Shown here piece after piece: positions 51,092-59,768 of a stretch of 64,000 bases of DNA. The notes under the pieces were generated by a model. That model was given only the letters and a program-made list of their open reading frames with translations, was not told the origin of the DNA and searched no databases. The position numbers and the translations under genes were made by a program. Source of the DNA: Solimicrobium sp040544425 (GTDB taxonomy: Bacteria; Pseudomonadota; Gammaproteobacteria; Burkholderiales; Burkholderiaceae_D); NCBI GenBank assembly GCA_040544425.1, contig JBEONO010000001.1, forward strand, positions 1 to 64,000, given 5' to 3'. The stretch's first letter is position 1. Every line of letters begins with the position of its first letter.

Positions 51092-51227
51092 AACCGCATT
51101 GTTGTGGATTTGGAGCTGAGTGTCAAGAGGCAGAGGGCAGTGATCGACATAAAATATTCGTTGAATCAAGCCGGGCGGGAATAAAGTTGCTATTCATGGA
51201 TTTTTAAATTACTGTCCCTGTTCCCTG

Positions 51228-51782
51228 ATGAATGGCGACAACGTGCAGCTTAAAAATAATCCTCCGGATACAAAACCCCGCCTTGCAAGGCCTGATGCCG
51301 GGATTTCTGCAGACACGACCCACCCCGCAGCGCAGGCGCGCGCCTTGCGTTCGATTGCCCTGTTTGAAGCGATCAAAGGCATCGCGGCAATCGCAGCCAG
51401 CATTGGCCTGCTCAGTCTGGTGCATCATGATGTGCGGCACATTGCCATGCAACTGATCAGTCACCTCGGGATGAGCCCGACCGCCCACTATCCCACCATC
51501 CTGTTGCATGATGCGGATCTGCTGCAGGACACCAACCTACGCTCCCTGTTATTGCTGGCCATCGCTTACACGAGCCTGCGGCTGGTTGAAGCATACGGAC
51601 TCTGGCATGAATTTGAATGGGCCGAATGGATGGGGGCCTTGTCGGGTGCGATTTATATTCCGTTTGAAATCCGCCATATTCTGTACCGACCGCATCTGGC
51701 CGGTGTGCTGGTATTTCTCGTCAATCTGGCCGTGGTCGGCTTTTTGGGATTTCAATTGTGGCGCAGGCGCGCTAAGCGCTAA
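51228..51782 (+). CDS. DUF2127 membrane protein
   Basis: The 184-residue protein has four hydrophobic segments and the DUF2127 pattern: IALFEAIKGIAAIAASIGLLSLVH, then LLLLAIAYTSLRLVEAYGLW, EWMGALSGAIYIPFEI and a final VFLVNLAVVGFLGFQLWRRR. The function is unknown. The N-terminal 40 residues are polar and poorly conserved. Its 3' end overlaps the convergent esterase gene by 11 bases. Confidence 0.85.
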   Translation: MNGDNVQLKNNPPDTKPRLARPDAGISADTTHPAAQARALRSIALFEAIKGIAAIAASIGLLSLVHHDVRHIAMQLISHLGMSPTAHYPTILLHDADLLQDTNLRSLLLLAIAYTSLRLVEAYGLWHEFEWAEWMGALSGAIYIPFEIRHILYRPHLAGVLVFLVNLAVVGFLGFQLWRRRAKR

Positions 51783-52794
51783 CCAAGGCAAACTGCCGGG
51801 CAGCGAACGCCCAGATCATGCCTGACGCGTGCGGGCCCTTCGGGTCGCTATAGGCCAGATTTTTTCCGCCGCCACTCCATGCATGTCCAAGTCCGGTCAC
51901 CTCACAAAACGTCACCACAATTTTGCCGTGCACCCGATAGTCGGTAATCGTTGATGGATAACGTGCACCGCGCTGCACGACGCGCGAAGGTGCAGCCAGG
52001 GCGCCAGACTGCACCGCCCATTGTTCGGCAGCCACCAGGCCATTGGCAGGCGCGACAATCCGGTCGGCACTGCCCTGAATCACCAGTAATGCCGGCAGCT
52101 GCGCTCCGACGGCCAGTGCCAGGGCATTCACATTAGCCCCATTCATTGCCATCATGGCCGAGGCCGACGAATGCGCAACGCCCGAGCCAATACCGGAATG
52201 CATGGCAACTGCCTTAAAACGCTCGGGGTGACTGATTGCCATGAAAGCAGCCATGCTGGCACCGGCTGAAAGTCCGGCCAGCGCAATCCGGCCTGAATCA
52301 ATCTGTTGTGACGCACATATCTGATCGATCAGGATGCCGATCAAATTCACTTCACGCTGCGCGCGCCCGGAACGCGTGTCGAACCAGTTCCAGCAGCCCT
52401 GGGCATTGGCCAGCATATTCTGCTCCGGGTACAGCACGAAAAACCGTTTGCGTGCGGCGATGCGATTCATTCCCGAGCTTTCCGCCAGGGCCAGAGCGTT
52501 CTGTCCGCAACCATGCAGCATGATCATCAGCGGCAGCTTCTCATTACGCAGCATGTCTTTTGGGCTGAACAGGTGATACTGCAAGCTACCGCTAAAGCCG
52601 ATGGCAACACCCGAGCTCCATTCTGGCGCAGCCGGTTGCTGCAATTTGGCTGCAATGCGTTTGCGTACTCGCGGTACCGTCAACAATGACTTCAATAGCG
52701 CTCTTGAGCCAGCGCGAGCTGCCGCCCCGGTCATTTTTCTGAAGATACTTTTGAATGGCAGGTTCCAGCGTGGCTTTGAAATTCGTTTTGTCAT
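51772..52794 (-). CDS. PHB depolymerase-family esterase
   Basis: The 340-residue alpha/beta-hydrolase matches the PHB depolymerase/LpqC family. LPLMIMLHGCGQNALALAESSGMNRIA gives the oxyanion region, and the nucleophile serine is in IALAGLSAGASMAAF. VIQGSADRIVAPANG carries the likely aspartate, and VTGLGHAWSGGG carries the histidine. Members cleave polyhydroxyalkanoates, feruloyl or acetyl esters. The N-terminus is basic and not a clear signal peptide, so the protein may be cytoplasmic or exported by another route. The substrate is open. Confidence 0.87.
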   Translation of the reverse strand: MTKRISKPRWNLPFKSIFRKMTGAAARAGSRALLKSLLTVPRVRKRIAAKLQQPAAPEWSSGVAIGFSGSLQYHLFSPKDMLRNEKLPLMIMLHGCGQNALALAESSGMNRIAARKRFFVLYPEQNMLANAQGCWNWFDTRSGRAQREVNLIGILIDQICASQQIDSGRIALAGLSAGASMAAFMAISHPERFKAVAMHSGIGSGVAHSSASAMMAMNGANVNALALAVGAQLPALLVIQGSADRIVAPANGLVAAEQWAVQSGALAAPSRVVQRGARYPSTITDYRVHGKIVVTFCEVTGLGHAWSGGGKNLAYSDPKGPHASGMIWAFAARQFALVSA

Positions 52795-53158
52795 GGGTTC
52801 AGTTGGTTAGCTTTCTGCCACCGGGCAGTTAGTCAGGCTGCAGCGAGCCTATACGAGAACCAGGCGCGGAACAGTGCGCTGACACACAAAAGAAGTGCCA
52901 GGGGCGGCAAGTTCTGCAGTCTCAATATTGCAATGTGCTGGATTGTCGAATTTTCACCTGACTTTCCAGAGATGACATACAGCGTCGAATCATATCAATC
53001 TGATATGTCCGGGCAAACATCAAGTCCAAGCTCTTTGTGGCACAGACATCTTGGACCAGACGGTCCGAAAATCTCGCTTTTCAATTTTTTTTGCAGTGCT
53101 ACAGTAAAAACAGCAATTTCGGCTCAATCCACGGTTTCAATCCAGTTGAACACATTTC

Positions 53159-53201
53159 CAAAGCGCTTTGATTTTTAAGTCAAAAAATTTAAAGCGCTTT
53201 G
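53159..53201. promoter_or_regulatory. Two LacI-family operators
   Basis: CAAAGCGCTTTG (53159-53170) is a perfect 12-base palindrome, and AAAGCGCTTT (53191-53200) repeats its core. The centres are 31 bases apart, about three helical turns. The central CG and A/T flanks are typical of LacI-type operators, and a LacI gene lies at the end of this locus. Confidence 0.8.
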
Positions 53202-53349
53202 AAAATAACTTTAAAAGTAAAACTAAAAACAGTTTTCAAAGTAGTTTAACTACATAAAAATACTCGGGTTTTTGACGCAATTAAACAACGCTCATAGGTG
53301 AATCTGAAGAATTTTTCTAAATATCATCCTGGCAAAGTCACTTTTTCGG

Positions 53350-53377
53350 TTGACACGTAATTTAGTTTTAGTACAAA
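53350..53377 (+). promoter_or_regulatory. Candidate promoter of the TonB-receptor gene
   Basis: TTGACA (53350-53355), 16 bases and TACAAA (53372-53377) lie about 94 bases before the start, downstream of the two operators. Confidence 0.45.
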
Positions 53378-53470
53378 CTAGCCCCGGGCTTGAGTTCACT
53401 GACTCGGACTCGCAAAGCTGGCAGGCAAGCTGCAATTAAAAACTTAAAAAACACACTTAGGAGACATTCG

Positions 53471-56215
53471 ATGAAAATTACCGCCAAAGGGCAGAGTAAA
53501 GGTCTGGGTCAAGAGCAAGCTTCATTCAAATTGAAACCGGTAGCAGTTGGTTGTGCTGCCATGTTGTTTGGAATGATGAATGCAACTTTTGCTCAGGAAG
53601 CTGCACAAACGCCAACCGCTGGTGCAGCGGAAAATACCGTGGTCGTTACCGGTATCCGCCGTGGGATTGAAAGTGCAATCTCAGTCAAGAAAGATGCAGA
53701 AAATATCGTAGAGGCGATTTCTGCTGAAGACATCGGTAAATTGCCGGATCAAAGTATCGCTGAATCGATCGCCCGTTTGCCAGGCCTGTCCGCACAGCGC
53801 GTGGCCGGTCGTGCGCAGTCAGTCAGCATCCGCGGTTTGTCGCCGGATTTCGCTACGACTACTTTGAATGGCCGCGAGCAAGCCAGTACCGGTGACAACC
53901 GTGCTGCCGAGTTTGATCAATATCCTGCCGAATTGTTCGGTGGTGTCGTGGTCTACAAAACACCGGATGCCGCCCTGGTCGATCAAGGTCTGTCCGGTAC
54001 CATCGATATGCAGACTTTTGATCCGCTGGCTTTCGGCAAACGCACGGTTTCGATGAATGTGCGCGGTGAAAAAAATTCTCTCGGTTCCATTGCCAATAAA
54101 TCAGACAAAGGCAACCGCTTCAGTATCAACTACATTGATCAGTTTGCTGATCGTACAATCGGTTTCCAGATTGGCGTTGCGCATCTGGATTCACCACGTA
54201 ACGATCATGAAACCGGTTTGTATGAGCCATGGAATGTGCACAAGCTGGCAGGCACACCGGACAATACTTCAGAAATGAACGGGATCAAATCGCTGGCCAC
54301 CAGTGGCACGACCAAGCGTGATGGCGTGGTCAGTACTCTGGAATGGAAGCCGAACAAGGATTTCACCAGCAAGATCGATCTGTTCTACTCGAAATTTCAC
54401 GAAACAACCACCTTCAATCAGTGGGAAGAAAATCTGAGCTATAACGGCAATGGCAATCCTACGCCGACCTTCACTTCGACCAATGTTTCCAACGGCGTAC
54501 TCAACGGTGGCACGATCACCAATGTCTATCCACTGGTACGCGGCGAATACAATGACCGTCACGATTCGATCAAGTCTTTAGGCTGGGGCAATACCATGAA
54601 GTTCGACGGCTGGAAATTGCTGGCTGATCTGAACTATTCAAAAGCCGTGCGTGACGAGAACTACCATGAAATCAATACCCAGCTGGTGACGCCAACGGGC
54701 GGCGCGGTTTTGGACACATCGCAATTGAACTGGGCAACCGGTGGTTTCCCGACCATGAACGGCGCGCTCAACTACAGCGATCCGACTACCCTGAAATTGA
54801 ATAATTCAATTTACAGCGCCGGTTCAGGACACGCTCCGCATACCGATGATCTTGTGAAAGCATTTAAACTGGTCGCCAGCGTCGACGCACCAAAATCGGT
54901 AGGTGACTGGTTCTCCAATTTTGATCTGGGTACAAACTATTCAGAGCAGACCAAAAATCACAGCAATCTGCAGGGTAATCAGACTTTGATCAACCCAAGT
55001 GGTAACTATGTTTCTCCTGACCTGCTGTATTCACCGGTCAGTCTGGGCTTTTCCGGGACTGGCACCATTCCTTCATTCAATGTTCCTGGAATTATTTCCA
55101 AGTACTACCAGCCGTTCAATCCTGATCCAAATTCAGCGCAAAACGTCGCGGCAAAATGGGGCGTGACTGAGAAAATCACCACCGGCTTTTTCAAGGCCAA
55201 CCTTGATCATCAACTGACTTCCACCGTCAATCTGCGCGGAAATCTTGGTCTGCAGGTGCAGGGAACCGATCAGCAATCAACCGGTGTAGTTGGGATCAAC
55301 GGCTCAACAGTACCGACGACCGTGGGCAAAACCTATAACGACTATTTACCGCAGATTAATCTGATTTTCGAATTGCCGAATGATCAGGTAATCCGTTTTG
55401 CAGCAGGTAAGCAAGTCATGCGTCCACCACTGGAAAACCTGAATTCTGGTTTCAACTTTAACGTCGACAGCACCACGCATTTACCAAGCGGCAACGGTGG
55501 TAACCCGATGCTTGACCCTTGGCGTGCCAATGCCCTGGATCTGGATTTCGAAAAATATTTTGCCAAGAAGGCTTATGTATCTGCAGCGTTATATTACAAA
55601 AAGCTGACCAGCTATATTTACGACGAATCCAATCCTTATGATTTCAGCCAATGGACCGCGCAATCGACGACCAAAGCAATTACCAATACTGGTCTGTACT
55701 CTTCCCAATACAACGGCAAGGGCGGCACAGTAAAAGGGGTTGAATTCGCAGGCTCAATGCCACTGGATATGTTGACCCCGGCTCTGCGCGGTTTTGGTGT
55801 GCAGGCCAGCGCCAGTTTCAATGACAGTGCCATCACCGTCCAATCCAATACGTTTGATGTCGGCAGTCCAATTCCATTGCCGGGTATGTCAAAGCGCGTC
55901 GCCAGTCTGACTGCTTACTATGAAATGAGCGGCTTCTCGGCACGGATCGGTGCACGTTATCGTTCGGAATATGTTGGTGATATCGAGAACTTTGCCGGTA
56001 ACCGTAACCTGCGTTTCATCGATGCGGAAACCATTGTCGATGCACAGTTCGAATATACGATTCAGGATGGTTCGTATAAAGATCTGGGATTCTTCCTGCA
56101 ATTGGGTAACCTGACCGACTCTGCTTACAGAACCTATCAGGGCACACCAAATCAACCACTGGAATACGCGAAATATGGCCGTACTCTGCTGGCTGGTCTG
56201 AATTACAAGTTCTAA
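53471..56215 (+). CDS. TonB-dependent receptor for maltodextrin-type glycans (MalA-like)
   Basis: The 914-residue outer membrane receptor has a signal peptide (cleavage near NATFA-QEA). A TonB-box-like ENTVVVTG follows, then a plug domain with IVEAISAEDIGKLPDQSIAESIARLPG and VSIRGLSPDFATTTLNGRE. The rest is a 22-strand-type barrel ending in YGRTLLAGLNYKF. It fits the Xanthomonas/Caulobacter TonB-receptor subfamily that includes Caulobacter maltose transporter MalA. It imports oligosaccharides with TonB-ExbB energy. The ATG at 53471 follows an AGGAGA site. It heads the sugar locus behind two LacI-type operators. Confidence 0.92.
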   Translation: MKITAKGQSKGLGQEQASFKLKPVAVGCAAMLFGMMNATFAQEAAQTPTAGAAENTVVVTGIRRGIESAISVKKDAENIVEAISAEDIGKLPDQSIAESIARLPGLSAQRVAGRAQSVSIRGLSPDFATTTLNGREQASTGDNRAAEFDQYPAELFGGVVVYKTPDAALVDQGLSGTIDMQTFDPLAFGKRTVSMNVRGEKNSLGSIANKSDKGNRFSINYIDQFADRTIGFQIGVAHLDSPRNDHETGLYEPWNVHKLAGTPDNTSEMNGIKSLATSGTTKRDGVVSTLEWKPNKDFTSKIDLFYSKFHETTTFNQWEENLSYNGNGNPTPTFTSTNVSNGVLNGGTITNVYPLVRGEYNDRHDSIKSLGWGNTMKFDGWKLLADLNYSKAVRDENYHEINTQLVTPTGGAVLDTSQLNWATGGFPTMNGALNYSDPTTLKLNNSIYSAGSGHAPHTDDLVKAFKLVASVDAPKSVGDWFSNFDLGTNYSEQTKNHSNLQGNQTLINPSGNYVSPDLLYSPVSLGFSGTGTIPSFNVPGIISKYYQPFNPDPNSAQNVAAKWGVTEKITTGFFKANLDHQLTSTVNLRGNLGLQVQGTDQQSTGVVGINGSTVPTTVGKTYNDYLPQINLIFELPNDQVIRFAAGKQVMRPPLENLNSGFNFNVDSTTHLPSGNGGNPMLDPWRANALDLDFEKYFAKKAYVSAALYYKKLTSYIYDESNPYDFSQWTAQSTTKAITNTGLYSSQYNGKGGTVKGVEFAGSMPLDMLTPALRGFGVQASASFNDSAITVQSNTFDVGSPIPLPGMSKRVASLTAYYEMSGFSARIGARYRSEYVGDIENFAGNRNLRFIDAETIVDAQFEYTIQDGSYKDLGFFLQLGNLTDSAYRTYQGTPNQPLEYAKYGRTLLAGLNYKF

Positions 56216-56236
56216 GTAACGGTAATTAAAGCGTAG

Positions 56237-56291
56237 GCCGGGATAAACTCCCGGCTTTGCAAACGGCGAGGCTGGGATTTGATCCCAGCCT
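56237..56291 (+). repeat. Two hairpins between the TonB receptor and the MFS gene
   Basis: GCCGGGA/TCCCGGC (56237-56243, 56249-56255) and a 10-bp stem AGGCTGGGAT/ATCCCAGCCT (56269-56278, 56282-56291) stand in tandem in the 116-base gap. Neither has a T run, so they look like mRNA-stabilising or attenuating hairpins, or REP-like elements, not simple terminators. Confidence 0.7.
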
Positions 56292-56331
56292 GCGCTGCTT
56301 TACGGTCTGCACGACTTCTTAGAATGGTGAT

Positions 56332-57681
56332 ATGCCAACCCAATCAAAAACAGCTGACGCACCTGCTCGTCCCGAGAAAAAACCGACACTCTCATTCTGG
56401 CAAATCTGGAATATGAGTTTTGGATTTTTAGGGATTCAGTTTGGCTTCGCCCTGCAAAACTCCAACGTCAGTCGCATCTTTGAAACACTCGGCGCCAAAA
56501 TCGACGATCTGCCGATTTTATGGATCGCCGCACCGTTCACCGGTTTGCTGATCCAACCTCTGGTCGGATTCTTGAGCGATCGCACCTGGAACCGCTTCGG
56601 ACGCAGAAGACCTTATTTTCTGATCGGTGCAATCTGTGCCTCACTGGCGCTGGTGGCCATGCCCAATTCCAAAGCCCTGTGGATGGCCGCCGTGCTGCTG
56701 TGGATCCTGGATTCTTCAATCAATATTTCGATGGAACCGTTCCGCGCTTTTGTCGGCGACATGCTGCCGCAAAAACAGCTGACCCAAGGTTTCGCCTTTC
56801 AAAGTTTTTTTATCGGCATCGGCGCCGTGGTGGCCTCATCGCTGCCGTATATGTTAGCCAACTGGTTTCATGTCTCCAACAGTGCCTTGCCCGGCCAGTT
56901 GCCAGACTCGGTGGTGTTTTCGTTTTATCTCGGCGCGGTAGCATTTCTGGCCGCGGTGCTGTGGACAGTCTGTAAAACCAGAGAATATACGCCGGAAGAA
57001 TTGCGCGCTCAAAATCCGGAAGCCTGGCAGGACGAGGCCGGTGGTCAGCAATCCTCATGGCTGTCGATCTTCAGCGATTTCCGCCACATGCCGAAAGTCA
57101 TGCTGCAACTGGCGTTTGTGCAGTTCTTCACCTGGTTTGCGCTGTTTGCGATGTGGATTTACACGACCTCGGCAGTGACCAAACATATTTATCACGCGCT
57201 TGACACCTCATCGGCGCTCTACAACGAAGGCGCGAACTGGGTGGGCATCTGCTTTGCTGCCTATAACGGCTTTGCTGCGCTGTTTGCCTTTGTGCTGCCA
57301 TGGCTGGCCAAGCGTACCAACCGAAAAGTTACCCATGCGATCAGCCTGATTATCGGCGGTTGCAGTCTGATTTCGATTTATTTCATCAGCGTTCCGGAAC
57401 TGCTGATCGTTCCCATGATGGGAATCGGTATGGCCTGGGCCAGTATTCTGTCGATGCCGTATGCGATTCTGGCCGGTTCATTGCCCGCCAATAAAATGGG
57501 ACTGTATATGGGCACCTTCAATTTCTTTATCGTATTGCCGCAAATTCTCGCTGCCAGCCTGTTGGGTTTTTTTACCAAAAACCTGTTTCAGGGCGAAGCG
57601 GTGCTGACGCTGGTATTGGGTGGCGCGTCGATGTTGCTGGCGGCAGGTTTGGTGATGAATGTGCAGGATAAAAACGGTTAG
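56332..57681 (+). CDS. SLC45/MalY-like MFS sugar transporter
   Basis: The 449-residue inner membrane protein has about 12 hydrophobic segments and the SLC45/GPH-like sugar:cation symporter pattern. NMSFGFLGIQFGFALQNSNVSRIFETLG is at the start. PLVGFLSDRTWNRFGRRRPYFLIGA is the loop-2/3 motif, and ILDSSINISMEPFRAFVGDMLP is in the middle. Caulobacter MalY belongs here and imports maltose. It lies behind the TonB-receptor gene and should move maltose or glucose freed in the periplasm into the cell. Confidence 0.88.
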   Translation: MPTQSKTADAPARPEKKPTLSFWQIWNMSFGFLGIQFGFALQNSNVSRIFETLGAKIDDLPILWIAAPFTGLLIQPLVGFLSDRTWNRFGRRRPYFLIGAICASLALVAMPNSKALWMAAVLLWILDSSINISMEPFRAFVGDMLPQKQLTQGFAFQSFFIGIGAVVASSLPYMLANWFHVSNSALPGQLPDSVVFSFYLGAVAFLAAVLWTVCKTREYTPEELRAQNPEAWQDEAGGQQSSWLSIFSDFRHMPKVMLQLAFVQFFTWFALFAMWIYTTSAVTKHIYHALDTSSALYNEGANWVGICFAAYNGFAALFAFVLPWLAKRTNRKVTHAISLIIGGCSLISIYFISVPELLIVPMMGIGMAWASILSMPYAILAGSLPANKMGLYMGTFNFFIVLPQILAASLLGFFTKNLFQGEAVLTLVLGGASMLLAAGLVMNVQDKNG

Positions 57682-57699
57682 ATGCCTCCGGCCAGGCGC

Positions 57700-57799
57700 C
57701 CCCGTCGTTCCCGCGGCTGTAGGCGGGAACCCAGTGTCGTATAGCTGTGGCTGACAATGAAACGACGCCAGGTTCCCGCCTACGGCCGCGGGAACGACG
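57700..57799. repeat. Second REP-like inverted repeat pair
   Basis: CGTCGTTCCCGCGGC... (57703-57731) and ...GCCGCGGGAACGACG (57771-57799) form 29-base arms with one mismatch (a G-T pair in RNA) and a 39-base loop. Each arm also holds TTCCCGC/GCGGGAA, a small hairpin of its own. They share the unit of the repeat at 49.5 kb. Confidence 0.85.
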
Positions 57800-57895
57800 C
57801 GATAAACTTTGTAGGTAAATCTCAGCAATAAAGCGGGAACGATGGAATAACTAGTATCGTTACCTATTGATCACACAGCTGGACCAGGAGTTTGC

Positions 57896-59767
57896 ATGGT
57901 TATGAAATTTGTCTTGAGTCTGTGTGCGGCGCTGGCCATGTATGTGCCGTTCACGTTGAGCGCTGCACCAGTCGAAAAAAGCACCGCTATCGAGCGGATC
58001 GAACCGTCCTGCTGGTGGGTCGGGTTGAAAAGCGGGCAATTGCAGTTGATGGTGCACGGCACCAACATTGCCGATTTTGAGCCTGAATTAAATTATCCTG
58101 ATGTGCGTATTGATTCCGTGATCCGGGTCGAAAATCGCAATTACCTGTTCATCAATCTGACCATTCGCGGCGCAGCCCATCCGGGCAATCTGCCCTTGAA
58201 ATTCAAGCATGGCAGTCAGTCAGTCAACTACGCCTATCCCTTATTGGCCAGAACATTTGGATCGGCCGGACGGGCCAGTTTCAGCAACGCTGATGTGATT
58301 CTGAACCTGATGCCGGATCGGTTTGCCAATGGCAATCCGGCCAATGACAATATGCCCGGCTTTGCCGACCCACTGAATCGCGCCAGCAATGAGGCCGGGC
58401 GACACGGCGGTGATATCCAGGGCATCATCGACCATCTGGACTATATCGCCGACATGGGCTACACCATGATCTGGCCGACGCCGCTGACTGAAAACAATCA
58501 GAAAAATTATTCCTATCACGGCTATGCCGCGACCGATACCTACAAGATCGATGCGCGCTTTGGCAGCAATGAAGATTTCAGACGCATGGTCAGTATCGCC
58601 AAACAAAAAGGTATTGGTGTGATTCAGGACATCGTGCTCAATCACATCGGCTCTGAGCACTGGTGGATGAAGGACATGCCGATGAAGGACTGGATCAGCT
58701 TTGACGGTCAGTTTGTACCGACCAGCAATGCGCACAGCGTCATCCACGATCCCTACGCCTCGGAACAGGACCGGCTGGGTTTCACGGCCGGCTGGTTTAC
58801 TGAAAACATGCCGGACATGAACCAAAAAAATCCGCTGGTGGCGACCTATCAGATTCAAAATTCGATCTGGTGGGTGGAATACGTCGGACTGGCGGGAATC
58901 CGGGTCGATACTTACGGCTATTCCGACACGGCGTTTTTATCGAAATGGTCACGCCGTCTGACCGAGGAGTATCCGAATCTGAATATCGTTGGCGAAGAAT
59001 GGAACATGAACCCGGCGATTGTCTCGTACTGGCAAAGAGGGAAAACCCACGCCAACGGCTACGTATCATATTTGCCCAGCCTGATGGATTTTCCGCTCAA
59101 CGATGCGCTGCGTAACGCGCTGGTCAGTCCGGAAGGGTCTGACACCGGCCTGAACGGTTTGTTTGCAGCATTGGGCAACGATAGCGAGTACCCTGATCCG
59201 GGCAATCTGGTGCTGTTCGAAGGCAATCACGATGTCAGCCGCATCTACACGGTGTTTGATAACGATGCCGATCTGGTGAAAATGGCGCTGGCCTATGTAC
59301 TGACCGCGCCGCGTATCCCGCAGCTGTACTACGGCACGGAAGTGCTGATGGGCAGTCAGAAAGAACGCAATGACGGTGCAGCGCGTCAGGATTTCCCGGG
59401 CGGCTGGGCTGGTGACAAGGTGAACGCGTTCACCGGTGTGGGCTTGACTGCCCAACAAAAAGACGTGCAAACCTATGTCAGGCAATTGCTGAACTGGAGA
59501 AAATACCAGCCGGTCATCCATCACGGCAAGATGCTGCATTACCGTCCCGAGCAGGGCACCTATACCTATTTCAGATATGACAGCAACAGCACCATCATGG
59601 TCGTGCTGAATAAAAATAAAACCGCGACCGATCTGGCGACCAGCCGTTTTCATGAGATGCTCGGTGCGCACGTCAGCGCTGTCGACGTGCTAACTGGCAG
59701 GCATTTTGATATTCGCCAGACCGTGCAGGTTCCGGCGCGATCGGCTCTGATTCTGGAATTGAAATAA
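57896..59767 (+). CDS. Exported cyclomaltodextrinase/neopullulanase-like GH13
   Basis: The 623-residue protein has a signal peptide (cleavage after about LSAA) and an N-terminal beta domain of the cyclomaltodextrinase type (about 30-115). A GH13 barrel follows. Catalytic residues are the nucleophile D338 in AGIRVDTYGYSD, the acid E367 in NIVGEEWNM and D446 in FEGNHDVSRIY. A C-terminal beta domain ends the chain. It should hydrolyse cyclodextrins, maltodextrins or pullulan in the periplasm, like SusA. An AGGAG site lies six bases before the ATG. The GH31 gene starts one base after its stop codon. Confidence 0.9.
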   Translation: MVMKFVLSLCAALAMYVPFTLSAAPVEKSTAIERIEPSCWWVGLKSGQLQLMVHGTNIADFEPELNYPDVRIDSVIRVENRNYLFINLTIRGAAHPGNLPLKFKHGSQSVNYAYPLLARTFGSAGRASFSNADVILNLMPDRFANGNPANDNMPGFADPLNRASNEAGRHGGDIQGIIDHLDYIADMGYTMIWPTPLTENNQKNYSYHGYAATDTYKIDARFGSNEDFRRMVSIAKQKGIGVIQDIVLNHIGSEHWWMKDMPMKDWISFDGQFVPTSNAHSVIHDPYASEQDRLGFTAGWFTENMPDMNQKNPLVATYQIQNSIWWVEYVGLAGIRVDTYGYSDTAFLSKWSRRLTEEYPNLNIVGEEWNMNPAIVSYWQRGKTHANGYVSYLPSLMDFPLNDALRNALVSPEGSDTGLNGLFAALGNDSEYPDPGNLVLFEGNHDVSRIYTVFDNDADLVKMALAYVLTAPRIPQLYYGTEVLMGSQKERNDGAARQDFPGGWAGDKVNAFTGVGLTAQQKDVQTYVRQLLNWRKYQPVIHHGKMLHYRPEQGTYTYFRYDSNSTIMVVLNKNKTATDLATSRFHEMLGAHVSAVDVLTGRHFDIRQTVQVPARSALILELK

Positions 59768-59768
59768 T

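Larger units (their letters stand above)
52795..53470. other. Long control region upstream of the TonB-receptor gene
   Basis: This 676-base gap is A/T-rich in its right half. It carries two LacI-type palindromes and a candidate promoter, and an AGGAGA ribosome site before the receptor start. I see no gene in the left half (52795-53150). Confidence 0.6.
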
